64,000 nucleotides of DNA from Nostoc mirabile CHAB5784 (GTDB lineage Bacteria > Cyanobacteriota > Cyanobacteriia > Cyanobacteriales > Nostocaceae), in the NCBI RefSeq assembly GCF_020829645.1, contig NZ_JAIVFS010000003.1, forward strand, positions 62,001-126,000, in the 5' to 3' direction. Shown piece by piece: positions 36,434-44,370 of the stretch; position 1 is the first letter of the stretch; every line of letters begins with the position of its first letter. Below the pieces are notes generated by a model. The model saw only the letters and a program-made list of their open reading frames with translations. It did no database searches and had not been told where the DNA came from. The position numbers and the translations under genes are program-made.

Positions 36434-37255
36434 ATGTCATCCTTAATTAACTTTTTTAATCCCTGGTTGGTAGCGGTAGGATTAAACACAGTTCTATTGG
36501 GTTTAGCTTGGATTGCTCCGAAAAAGCTGCTTACCCCTGCTGGATTATTCCACGCTTGGTTTCTGTCCATCCTAATTTGGGTAACTCTAGGCTGGCAAGG
36601 ATATGCAGTAGTAATGTTCTATTTTCTCGTTGGTTCTGGCGTTACCCGCATCGGGATGGCGCAGAAGGAGGCTGAAGGAATTGCCGAAAAGCGTTCTGGG
36701 GCAAGAGGCCCAGAAAATGTTTGGGGTTCGGCTTTGACTGGGGCGCTGTGTGCTTTGGGAGTAGGGATAATAAATTCGGGATTTATTGTACCTAATCCCC
36801 AATACTTCGGCTTCGCTCAGTACAAGTCTCTAGTCCCCAATCCCCAGTCTCTATTATTGTTAGCCTATGTAGCAAGTTTCAGTACCAAGCTGGCTGACAC
36901 CACTGCTAGTGAAGTCGGTAAAGCTTATGGTAAAAGCACCTTTCTAATTACCACACTCCAACCAGTGCCTCGCGGTACAGAAGGGGCGGTAAGCTTGGAA
37001 GGGACTTTAGCTGGGATTGTGGCTTCTGTAACGATCGCATTTGTTGGTTGGGGAGTTGGTTTAATTGATCTATTAGGAGTAGTTTGGTGTGTACTGGCAG
37101 CATTTATTGCCACAAACTTAGAAAGTGTGATTGGGGCAACATTGCAATCTAAGTATACCTGGCTGACCAATGAAGTGGTAAATATTTTTAATACATTAAT
37201 TGGTGCGATCGCGGCTGTGCTACTCGCCTGGACATGGATAAGTATAATTAAGTAG
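36434..37255 (+). CDS. DUF92 / VTE6-like membrane protein
   Basis: This 273-residue polytopic protein has the DUF92 signature SFSTKLADTTASEVGKAYGK and PVPRGTEGAVSLEGTLAG. Plant VTE6 of this family phosphorylates phytyl phosphate for tocopherol and phylloquinone synthesis, so a prenyl-phosphate kinase role is plausible. I start at ATG 36434 (MSSLINFFNPWLVAVGLN) rather than an in-frame TTG at 36428. Around residues 120-140 a repeat-coded peptide (VPNPQYFGFAQYKSLVPNPQ) is inserted between two family blocks. It reads through in frame. Confidence 0.85.
   Translation: MSSLINFFNPWLVAVGLNTVLLGLAWIAPKKLLTPAGLFHAWFLSILIWVTLGWQGYAVVMFYFLVGSGVTRIGMAQKEAEGIAEKRSGARGPENVWGSALTGALCALGVGIINSGFIVPNPQYFGFAQYKSLVPNPQSLLLLAYVASFSTKLADTTASEVGKAYGKSTFLITTLQPVPRGTEGAVSLEGTLAGIVASVTIAFVGWGVGLIDLLGVVWCVLAAFIATNLESVIGATLQSKYTWLTNEVVNIFNTLIGAIAAVLLAWTWISIIK
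36790..36852 (+). repeat. Dispersed repeat translated inside the DUF92 gene
   Basis: CCTAATCCCCAA at the left and CCCCAATCCCCAG at the right bracket ACTTCGGCTTCGCTCAGTAC, a sequence style typical of intergenic repeats. It separates the family blocks GALCALGVGI and LLLLAYVASFSTKLADT. The insert keeps the frame and codes for about 21 residues. Confidence 0.6.
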
Positions 37256-37841
37256 ACAGGTGAGAATAAAGGATTACTTGTTAAGGTTCTGCCCTCAGTT
37301 GCTACAACTTTGGTTACATGAGTAACTGGCAAGAAACAATTCTTAATATGTTTTACTTTATTTTCGCCTATCTAACCTAATCATCATTCAGGTCTTCTCC
37401 CAAACAGAGATGCTAGCGCCTTTCTTTCGGAACGCTACGCAAACGCGGAGCGTCTCGTAGAGAAGGGGGTTTTTCCTATGAGCGACTAACGTTAGCGAGG
37501 TACGAGCGTCACCCAAAGGGTAAGCGGCTCCAGCCCTGCTTTTATGCAACTTAAATGCTCATTAGCTTATCTGCCTGATTATTTCTCTGAATTTATAAAG
37601 ATTTGGTTACACAACTGGTTTTGCCTTATAACTGATATTTTAAATCCTGTTCTGTCCCCGCTAGACCGTAAAAGTAATTATGGAAAATTATTTTATTTAC
37701 TAGGTATATAATTTTTTGACAATTTAGATGTAATTAGTTCATAAAGTCTTTATCATATTTAATCATCAATGACCAAATGATTTTTATATGATTTAGTTTA
37801 AAAGTCTTATAAGCGCTTAACCATTTCTACATAGTTAGTTC
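37256..37841. repeat. Gap with a GC-rich repeat
   Basis: Between 37390 and 37530 there is a GC-rich repeat with ACGCTACGCAAACGCGGAGC, GCGTCTCGTAGAGAAGG and GACTAACGTTAGCGAGGTAC, akin to the cluster near 35805. The rest is AT-rich with two GTTCATAAAGTCTTTATCAT / GTTCATGGAATCTTTATCAT copies near 37738 and 37838, the second one overlapping the next gene's start codon. Confidence 0.65.
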
Positions 37842-38624
37842 ATGGAATCTTTATCATTTTTGACAATCAATGACAAAACAATTTCTATTGAGGAAGCGGT
37901 AAAGTACCTGCAAGCCTCTGGAAAATTGGGACAGTTCATTGGGGATATTCTCCGCCAGTACGTAATTGAAGAAGAAATCCGAACAAGAGACGATATTGAG
38001 ATTGGTACAGCAATAACTGAACAGGCAATTATTGACTTTAGGCTGAAAAACCAACTGATTGACCCCCAAAGTTTTCAAGAATGGTTAAAGGCCAACAACA
38101 CAGATTACGCTACCTTTCACACATCGGTGGCTTTTGGTTACAAGCTAGAAAAGCTAAAAGCTGTAGTGACGGAAGCAAAAGTCCAAGAATATTTTATTGA
38201 GCGCAAAATTTTTTTGGATCGGGTAGTACTTTCTCGGATCGTTGTTGATAATCGAGAATTGGCAGACGAACTACAAACCCAAATTGAAGAAGGAGGTAGT
38301 TTTGAGCAACTAGCTAAAGAGTATTCCCTTTCAGATGACCGAATTGTGAACGGCATGATGGGAATAGTCAGCCGAGGAAGTATGCCGGATATATTACGGG
38401 CAGCTATTGATGTGGCCAGTCCTGGACAATTGATAGGGCCAATAGAAATCGTTGGCAAAGACTCTCCCCAAGGAGAAGGGCCTTATGGTTTGTTTCGAGT
38501 AGAACAATTTCTGCCAGCGTCTTTAGAAGATACTCAACTAAAGCTTGCACTACAAAATGAGTTATTTGAGAAATGGCTAGCAGAGAAAATTCAAAAACTG
38601 ACAGTCAAATTACAAGTGAGTTAA
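37842..38624 (+). CDS. Parvulin-type peptidylprolyl isomerase
   Basis: The 260-residue protein has a SurA-like N-terminal helical part and a parvulin domain at about 120-235: RVVLSRIVVDNRELADELQT, GGSFEQLAKEYSLSDDR, GMMGIVSRGSMPDILRAAID and GQLIGPIEI. It would help fold proline-containing substrates. No signal peptide is seen. It overlaps the ABC exporter gene by 52 bases, so translation of the two is linked. Similar isomerase genes accompany peptidase-domain ABC exporters, so it may handle the exported protein. Confidence 0.85.
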   Translation: MESLSFLTINDKTISIEEAVKYLQASGKLGQFIGDILRQYVIEEEIRTRDDIEIGTAITEQAIIDFRLKNQLIDPQSFQEWLKANNTDYATFHTSVAFGYKLEKLKAVVTEAKVQEYFIERKIFLDRVVLSRIVVDNRELADELQTQIEEGGSFEQLAKEYSLSDDRIVNGMMGIVSRGSMPDILRAAIDVASPGQLIGPIEIVGKDSPQGEGPYGLFRVEQFLPASLEDTQLKLALQNELFEKWLAEKIQKLTVKLQVS

Positions 38625-41389
38625 ATATTCTGGATAATGAATCTTTACGATTAAAAGTGCTAGCTTCTTTGCCTTGGAATCAGCCACCGCTATGCTGGCT
38701 GACTCCCGAACAACAATCCCGATTGGAAAAGGAGTTCCAAACTCGTCAGTATCGTCTTGGAGAAAAAATCTGGTCAAACGATGTCGGCGGTTACCAATTC
38801 TTAATTGTGGCTGGTAAAGTCCGCTTACGAGACGACAGTCGCTACAAGTCGGCAAAGCCGACGCCACTTGCTTCTCCTGTCGGAGACGCTGCGCGAACAA
38901 CCGGGGAAACCCCGGCAACGCAGTGGCTCCCCAACGCGCTGTCTCAAGAGGGCGTTGGCAAACCAATAGCCGCCCTAGATGTGGGGGATTGGTTTGGTGA
39001 CTTACAAAAGCTGTCTGCGGATTTTAAAGCTGTAGCTGCTAGTAAAGAAGTAGTAGTAGTGTGTTGGCATACAGCGCTGTGGGCAGAATTTTCTAACCCA
39101 CAAATTCAAGAGTTCTGGCAAGTGTTACCAGTGGATATAGAAAGAGAGAAAGACACATTTTCCTTCTCTTCCACTCCTTCACTAGCGCCAGCCTCAGAGG
39201 GAACTTCTAGCCCCCACAGTATCCAACCCCAAAGAGGACTCCCAGCCGCCAATCAGATTATCTCAAATTATCCCTTTGTTGCTAGCTGGAACACCGCCGC
39301 TGCCTGTTTAACAATGGTGGCGCAACAGTTAGAAAATTCTGTGCAACTGGAATGGGTGCAGCGCCAACTCAGAGGACAACGCCCAAAACAGGTTGTAGAA
39401 GCAGGAGAAAAGTTAGGGTTAGTTTTGCGGCGGTTACAAGTGAGTTGGGGTGAGTTGCGACAGTTGTCATTTCCAGCTTTACTACTGTGGAATTTTGACT
39501 CACCCCAGAGTCCATCCTGGGTGGTGGCTTATGGAGTTAAAGGCGATCGCTTAATTATCGCTAACCCTCTAAATCCCGATCGCATTTGTGAAAGCTTACC
39601 GCAGTCGATAGTTGAAGCGTCTTGGGATGGGCGATTGTGGCAAGTAGAACTCATATCCCAACAAGAAAAATTTAACCTCAGTTGGTTCACCCCAGCAGTT
39701 TGGAAATATAAGGGATTGCTAACAGAAGTATTGTTAGCATCTTTTACCTTGCAGCTTTTGGGGTTAACAACACCACTAATTACACAAGTCGTCATTGATA
39801 AAGTGATGGTGCAGGAGAGTTTGCCGACTCTCGATGTAATGGCGATCGCACTTTTTTGCGTAGCTATATTTGAGTCCATACTTGGCATTCTGCGCCTATT
39901 CATCTTTACCCATACAGCTCGTCGTCTGGATTTGAGTTTATCAGCACAGCTATTTCGCCATCTGATGCGTCTGCCATTAGCTTATTTTGAGTCGCGGCGC
40001 GTCGGAGACACAGTAGCACGAGTCCAGGAACTCGAACAAATACGTCAGTTTCTCACAGGTACAGCATTAACTGTGATTCTGGATAGCATCTTTGCTGTGG
40101 TGTACCTAGCATTGATGTTTTACTATAATATTCCACTCACCTTTGTAGCTTTAGCAGTACTGCCGCTATTTGCGACTTTAACGATAGTTGCAACACCAAT
40201 TCTGCGTAACTGGCTCAACGAAACCTTTAACCGGAGTGCCGATAGTCAATCGTTTCTAGTAGAGACAATCACCGGAATTCACTCTGTTAAAGCCCATGCA
40301 GCCGAACCAGTAGCCCGCGATCGCTGGGAAGGCTTATTTGCTCGCTTCATTCGCACAGGTTTTAAAGCTTCTACTACATCTAATATCAGCAGCAATATTG
40401 GTGACTTTCTCACCAATTTGTCTACCATACTGATTCTCTGGTTTGGTGCCAAGTTAGTCATCGAACAAAAGCTCACAATCGGGCAGCTTGTTGCCTTTCA
40501 AATGCTCTCTGGTAGAGTCACAGGCCCACTTTTGCGCTTAGTACAGTTGTGGCAAACCCTCCAACAAGTGCTACTTTCTGTAGATCGCATTGGTGATATT
40601 CTCAACGTTTCCCCAGAAGCTGAATTGGGAACCGGTCTAGTTTTACCACCTCTGAAAGGTCAAATCACCTTCGAGCAAGTATTTTTCCGCTACCGGCCGA
40701 ACTTTGAAGCAATTCTGCGGGGAATATCTTTCAATGCCGAACCAGGGCAATTTGTTGGCATTGTCGGACGTAGCGGTTCTGGTAAAAGTACTTTGTCTAA
40801 GCTATTGCAACGCCTCTATCAAATTGAATCAGGACGCATCCTTATTGATGGTTTTGATATTAAAAGTGCCGACTTAGCCTCACTGCGACAACAAGTTAGT
40901 GTAGTTCTTCAAGAAGACTTTTTATTCAACGGTACCATTTTGGAAAATATCACTCTCGGTAGTCCCGACATTACCGCAGAGCAAGTAGTAGAAGCGGCAA
41001 GATTAGCAGTAGCCCACGACTTCATCAGTCAATTACCCTACGGTTACGAAACCAATGTGGGTGAACGCGGTACAGCTTTATCTGGTGGACAGAGACAACG
41101 TATTGCCCTCGCAAGGCTATTTCTTTCCCAAGCGCCGATTTTAGTTTTAGATGAAGCTACCAGCGCTTTGGATAGTGAAACTGAACAACAAGTACTGCAA
41201 AACCTGCAAAAAATTTCTGCTAATCGTACTGTGTTCCTAATTGCTCATCGCTTTGCTCCCCTCAAACGTGCTGATTTGATTTTGGTATTGGAGCAAGGCG
41301 TGATTGCCGAACGTGGTACTCACTCACAATTGTTGCAACAAAAGGGTTTGTATTGGTCACTATATCAACGGCAGCAAGCAAACATTTAA
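38573..41389 (+). CDS. HlyB-type ABC exporter with inactive C39-like domain
   Basis: The 938-residue half-transporter has a cyclic-nucleotide-binding-like head (residues 40-190), a C39-like domain (about 225-355), six membrane helices and an ABC ATPase with GRSGSGKST (about 731), LSGGQ (about 836) and LVLDEATSALD. The C39 catalytic residues are missing. Where peptidases have D-C-G-x-A-C it reads NTAAACL, the His position is Ser/Trp (PSWVVAYG), and DP is NP. It should therefore recognise but not cleave substrates, like HlyB. A repeat-coded insert sits near residues 91-130. It forms a unit with the isomerase; an HlyD adaptor and a subtilase follow nearby. Confidence 0.9.
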   Translation: MASRENSKTDSQITSELNILDNESLRLKVLASLPWNQPPLCWLTPEQQSRLEKEFQTRQYRLGEKIWSNDVGGYQFLIVAGKVRLRDDSRYKSAKPTPLASPVGDAARTTGETPATQWLPNALSQEGVGKPIAALDVGDWFGDLQKLSADFKAVAASKEVVVVCWHTALWAEFSNPQIQEFWQVLPVDIEREKDTFSFSSTPSLAPASEGTSSPHSIQPQRGLPAANQIISNYPFVASWNTAAACLTMVAQQLENSVQLEWVQRQLRGQRPKQVVEAGEKLGLVLRRLQVSWGELRQLSFPALLLWNFDSPQSPSWVVAYGVKGDRLIIANPLNPDRICESLPQSIVEASWDGRLWQVELISQQEKFNLSWFTPAVWKYKGLLTEVLLASFTLQLLGLTTPLITQVVIDKVMVQESLPTLDVMAIALFCVAIFESILGILRLFIFTHTARRLDLSLSAQLFRHLMRLPLAYFESRRVGDTVARVQELEQIRQFLTGTALTVILDSIFAVVYLALMFYYNIPLTFVALAVLPLFATLTIVATPILRNWLNETFNRSADSQSFLVETITGIHSVKAHAAEPVARDRWEGLFARFIRTGFKASTTSNISSNIGDFLTNLSTILILWFGAKLVIEQKLTIGQLVAFQMLSGRVTGPLLRLVQLWQTLQQVLLSVDRIGDILNVSPEAELGTGLVLPPLKGQITFEQVFFRYRPNFEAILRGISFNAEPGQFVGIVGRSGSGKSTLSKLLQRLYQIESGRILIDGFDIKSADLASLRQQVSVVLQEDFLFNGTILENITLGSPDITAEQVVEAARLAVAHDFISQLPYGYETNVGERGTALSGGQRQRIALARLFLSQAPILVLDEATSALDSETEQQVLQNLQKISANRTVFLIAHRFAPLKRADLILVLEQGVIAERGTHSQLLQQKGLYWSLYQRQQANI
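38844..38962 (+). repeat. GC-rich dispersed repeat translated inside the ABC exporter
   Basis: TCTCCTGTCGGAGACGCTGC followed by GCGAACAACCGGGGAAACCC and CCCCAACGCGCTGTCTCAAG is typical of the GC-rich intergenic repeats in this genome (compare 14065-14095). It codes for about 40 residues (SAKPTPLASPVGDAARTTGE and following) that interrupt the cyclic-nucleotide-binding-like domain without changing frame. Confidence 0.7.
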
Positions 41390-41946
41390 CTAACTCAAAG
41401 CTTGTGGCTACATAAAAGATAAACCTTTGGAAAGCGGCTTAAGGATAGCCTTTGGCGAATGGAGCATAACTCCATTCGTCATTTTAATTTTGATGATTTC
41501 AATAATTACGCTTGCTCCAGTCTGATACCATTTCTTTTTGAAGATGCGCCTATCGGACTTACCCAAAACTGCGCTGTAGGGGCAATTCATGAATTGCCCC
41601 TACGTGAATAAAGCGCAGCCTCACATAGAATTGGTATGAGTAGTGTAAATACTTTTATAGCCAGCGATCGCAGTATTTCTAAAAGTAGTAACAGTCATAA
41701 CGTTTTCTTCTCATTGCGTTAGTCTCCATTAATACACTTCAAATATTTAACATTCACTTGAACAATTTATTCTTAATAAAAACCACACTTATTAGAAGGT
41801 TTTTTGGTAATAAAATTAGCATTTTCTTATGAAATTTCATAGTAATTATTGACAAGGAGGCTTGTTCACACATTGAAATCTTCTCGTAAAGATTTTAAAG
41901 CTTCAAACTGTCAAAAAACGATTGCTATCTTTGAGAAAAAATACTT
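41390..41946. other. Gap before the subtilase gene
   Basis: This stretch of 557 bases carries the nested repeat at 41521-41639 (separate entry). The rest is AT-rich leader. An AAGGAGGC patch lies at 41855, too far from the subtilase ATG to be its ribosome site. No gene is seen. Confidence 0.55.
41521..41639. mobile_element. Nested MITE-like repeat with CTGATACCA/TGGTATGAG ends
   Basis: CTGATACCATTTCT at 41522 and AGAATTGGTATGAG ending at 41639 form imperfect inverted ends. Inside, 41576-41603 is a perfect 28-bp palindrome (GTAGGGGCAATTCA and its complement). The same 28-bp palindrome occurs in the 53888-53980 element. The structure looks like one small element inserted into another. Confidence 0.65.
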
Positions 41947-43554
41947 ATGCTCATTGATGATGTTAATAACAATGTGTTGTCAAATAAACAGCTAAATGTT
42001 ACTTCAATCTCCTCATTAGATAGCTTTAATACGAAAGATGACTACAGCGTTAACTTCAGCAGAAGTAGTAGCTATAACTCAGCCGATGCTGATGTGCAGT
42101 TGCTAAATAATGGTGACTCTAATGCTTTTAGCGCTCAAAATTATAACTCCACCAATGGCTATGGCTTGATTAATGGAGCAGCAGCAGTGGCTAGAGGTAT
42201 TGGTCAAAATACCTTTACTGATGTTGCTGATCTTGGTGGCAATAATTGGGGAGCAGACCTTGTTAAAGCACCGGAAGTCTGGGCACAGGGATACACAGGT
42301 AAAGGCGTTGTTGTTGCTGTTGTAGATACTGGGGTTGACTATAATCACGAGGATTTAAAAAATAATATCTGGACGAATACCAAGGAAATTGTGGGTAATG
42401 GTATTGATGATGATGGCAATGGCTATATTGATGATAATTACGGCTGGAACTTCTCTGATAAAAACAACAACACCCTAGATAACAATGGTCATGGCACTCA
42501 TGTTTCTGGCACGATCGCAGGAGAAAATAATAACTACGGTGTCACTGGTATTGCATACAATGCCAAAATTATGCCCGTCAAAGTTTTAAATGAATCTGGC
42601 TCTGGTTCCTATAGTTCCATATCTAAAGGTATTCGTTACGCTGTGGATAATGGAGCTAATGTGATTAACCTCAGTTTAGGAGGCGCATCTTCCAATCGTA
42701 CTTTAGAGTCAGCCATTAACTACGCCAGCAGCAAAGGAGTGATTGTCGTCATGGCAGCAGGTAATGATGGTGACTCATCACCAGACTATCCCGCCCGCTA
42801 TGCATACAAGTCGGGAATTGCCGTTGGGGCTGTGGATAAGAATAATAATATGCCCGACTTCTCTAACCGCTCTGGAACGGATGAAATTGCTTACGTCACA
42901 GCCCCAGGAGTCAAGGTGTACTCCTCAGTTGCGAATAATCAATATGCCACTTATAGCGGCACGTCTATGGCTGCTCCCCATGTTGCTGGTGTAGTTGCTC
43001 TGATGCTTAGTGCTAACCCCAACTTGACTAATGCCCAAGTCCGTCAGATTGTGGCAGAAACCGCAGGAAATAGTACACAAAGTACAAACTCTAGTTCAAA
43101 TATTTCTAGTTCTTTGGCGAGTCAGGCGATGTCTACGATGGTCACTGAGCGGCTGGTGGGCATCTCGACTTGCGGACATGGAACCGGAGTCGAACCATGT
43201 CAAAGTGCGGGCTACGCCTACGCAGACACAGCAGAAAATAGTTCACAAACTACAATCTCTAGTTTCTCTAGTTTTAAGATTTCCAATGTTAGTTCTCTGG
43301 CAAGGCAGGTGATTTCTAGCAACAACTTGCTAGCTATAAATGCACAAACCATAAATTATCTCACACCACAGACAATTTCTAGTTTTAATAGTTATGATGG
43401 CGGTTCTTTAATGGGTCAGGCGATTACAGAAACAGCAGAATATCTAACACCAGAGACTATTTCTAGTTTTAATAGTTATGATGTCGGTTCTTTAATAGGT
43501 CAGGCGATGTCTAACGACAAGCTGCTAGGCAATTACCTTTACTCTTGGGTGTAG
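41947..43554 (+). CDS. Subtilisin-like serine protease (S8)
   Basis: The 535-residue protease has a complete triad: Asp127 (VAVVDTGVD), His182 (NNGHGTHVSGT) and Ser340 (YSGTSMAAPHVAG). An Asp/Asn/Gly-rich loop (NGIDDDGNGYIDDNYGWNFS, residues 151-170) looks calcium-binding. The N-terminus (MLIDDVNNNVLSNKQLNVTS) has no signal peptide, and the C-terminus is Ser/Asn-rich with imperfect repeats (PETISSFNSYDVGSLIGQA). These traits and the adjacent exporter suggest type I secretion. A repeat-coded insert of about 33 residues (near 395-427) lies after the catalytic domain. It is likely a calcium-dependent exoprotease. Confidence 0.9.
   Translation: MLIDDVNNNVLSNKQLNVTSISSLDSFNTKDDYSVNFSRSSSYNSADADVQLLNNGDSNAFSAQNYNSTNGYGLINGAAAVARGIGQNTFTDVADLGGNNWGADLVKAPEVWAQGYTGKGVVVAVVDTGVDYNHEDLKNNIWTNTKEIVGNGIDDDGNGYIDDNYGWNFSDKNNNTLDNNGHGTHVSGTIAGENNNYGVTGIAYNAKIMPVKVLNESGSGSYSSISKGIRYAVDNGANVINLSLGGASSNRTLESAINYASSKGVIVVMAAGNDGDSSPDYPARYAYKSGIAVGAVDKNNNMPDFSNRSGTDEIAYVTAPGVKVYSSVANNQYATYSGTSMAAPHVAGVVALMLSANPNLTNAQVRQIVAETAGNSTQSTNSSSNISSSLASQAMSTMVTERLVGISTCGHGTGVEPCQSAGYAYADTAENSSQTTISSFSSFKISNVSSLARQVISSNNLLAINAQTINYLTPQTISSFNSYDGGSLMGQAITETAEYLTPETISSFNSYDVGSLIGQAMSNDKLLGNYLYSWV
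43127..43226 (+). repeat. Dispersed repeat translated inside the subtilase
   Basis: GGCGATGTCTACGATGG at the left and GGGCTACGCCTACGC at the right are also adjacent to one another in the gap near 46862-46890 (and, inverted with changes, near 7430). Between them lies CATGGAACCGGAGTCGAACC and neighbouring bases. The insert lies in the Ser-rich linker after the catalytic domain and keeps the frame. Confidence 0.65.
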
Positions 43555-43696
43555 TCGTCAGAAAAACGTTCGTTCCTTGGAATCCTGGGATGATAGTGAT
43601 TTAATCGATTAGTAAGCTAAACCACATCTAGTTTGCATATCTAAAATTTATATAACTCTTGTGGGGTGGGCATCTTGCCCGCCGCAATGATGCAAT

Positions 43697-43932
43697 TTAA
43701 ATGTGGAACAGCTTAGTAATTGGTTTTTTCTGTTCAACAGGGATATTTCGCCAACCTAAATCTTTGAGGATTCTCCAAGCTGCAACTTCACCTGTTCTAC
43801 AACCCCCTTCCATATATCCCTGGTAGGACAAAGAGCAGTATTCACCAGCAAAAAATAGATTACCTACACGTTCTTGTTCAGCTCCACTTATCCCTGTCCA
43901 TTGTCCGACTAAATAGCAAGCATGGGATGTAG
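43697..43932 (-). pseudogene. C-terminal fragment of an FAD-dependent amine oxidase
   Basis: On the minus strand the frame reads PTSHACYLVGQWTGISGAEQ, then ERVGNLFFAGEYCSLSYQGY and MEGGCRTGEVAAWRILKDLG, ending in a stop at 43697. This is the conserved FAD-binding C-terminus of flavin monoamine oxidases. The upstream end stops at the inverted end of the element at 43933. No amine oxidase sequence is visible on the other side, so about 80 residues are all that is left. Confidence 0.82.
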
Positions 43933-44294
43933 GGGTTTAGCAATGCTCATTGGTGTCAACTTAACGTTAAAAGGGCGGTTATAAACCAATACAGTTCAGT
44001 TAGCGGCAAAAACCATAAACTGCGTAGGTTGGGTGGAGGAACGAAACCCAACATTTTCGCGGGTTTGTTGGGTTTCACTACGTTCCACCCAACCTACGAT
44101 TATCCTTAACCTCATTGGTGTCAACTTAACGTTAAAAGGGCGGTTATAAACCGCGTCTAGACGAGACTTTACCCACCTCCGTGGGTTAAGAATCTTTGAT
44201 TTTGTATTAGTCCACGGAGGTGGACGAGAGTTTGTGTAGCCGCGAATTCCCTGAGCCAAGGCTTAAGTTGACACGCATGAGCAATGCTAAACCC
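43933..44294. mobile_element. 362-bp non-autonomous element with GGGTTTAGCAATGCTCAT ends
   Basis: GGGTTTAGCAATGCTCAT at 43933 matches the complement of the right end (GGGTTTAGCATTGCTCAT) with one mismatch. Similarity continues through TGTCAACTTAA for about 33 bases in all. Inside are a direct repeat (CATTGGTGTCAACTTAACGT at 43947 and 44113), the GTAGGTTGGGT hairpin (44024-44097) and a CCACCTCCGTGG hairpin pair at 44174-44223. No transposase frame and no convincing target duplication are seen. Confidence 0.75.
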
Positions 44295-44370
44295 TTACGT
44301 TTTAGGTGTGGTTTGTGGAATGCTAGGCGTCGCTGTTGAAATAGCTATAAAAATAGCAGAGGCTACAAAC

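Noticed and set aside
41408..41590. 60-codon minus-strand frame after the ABC exporter
   Set aside because: It reads through the nested palindromic repeat and shows no coding pattern.
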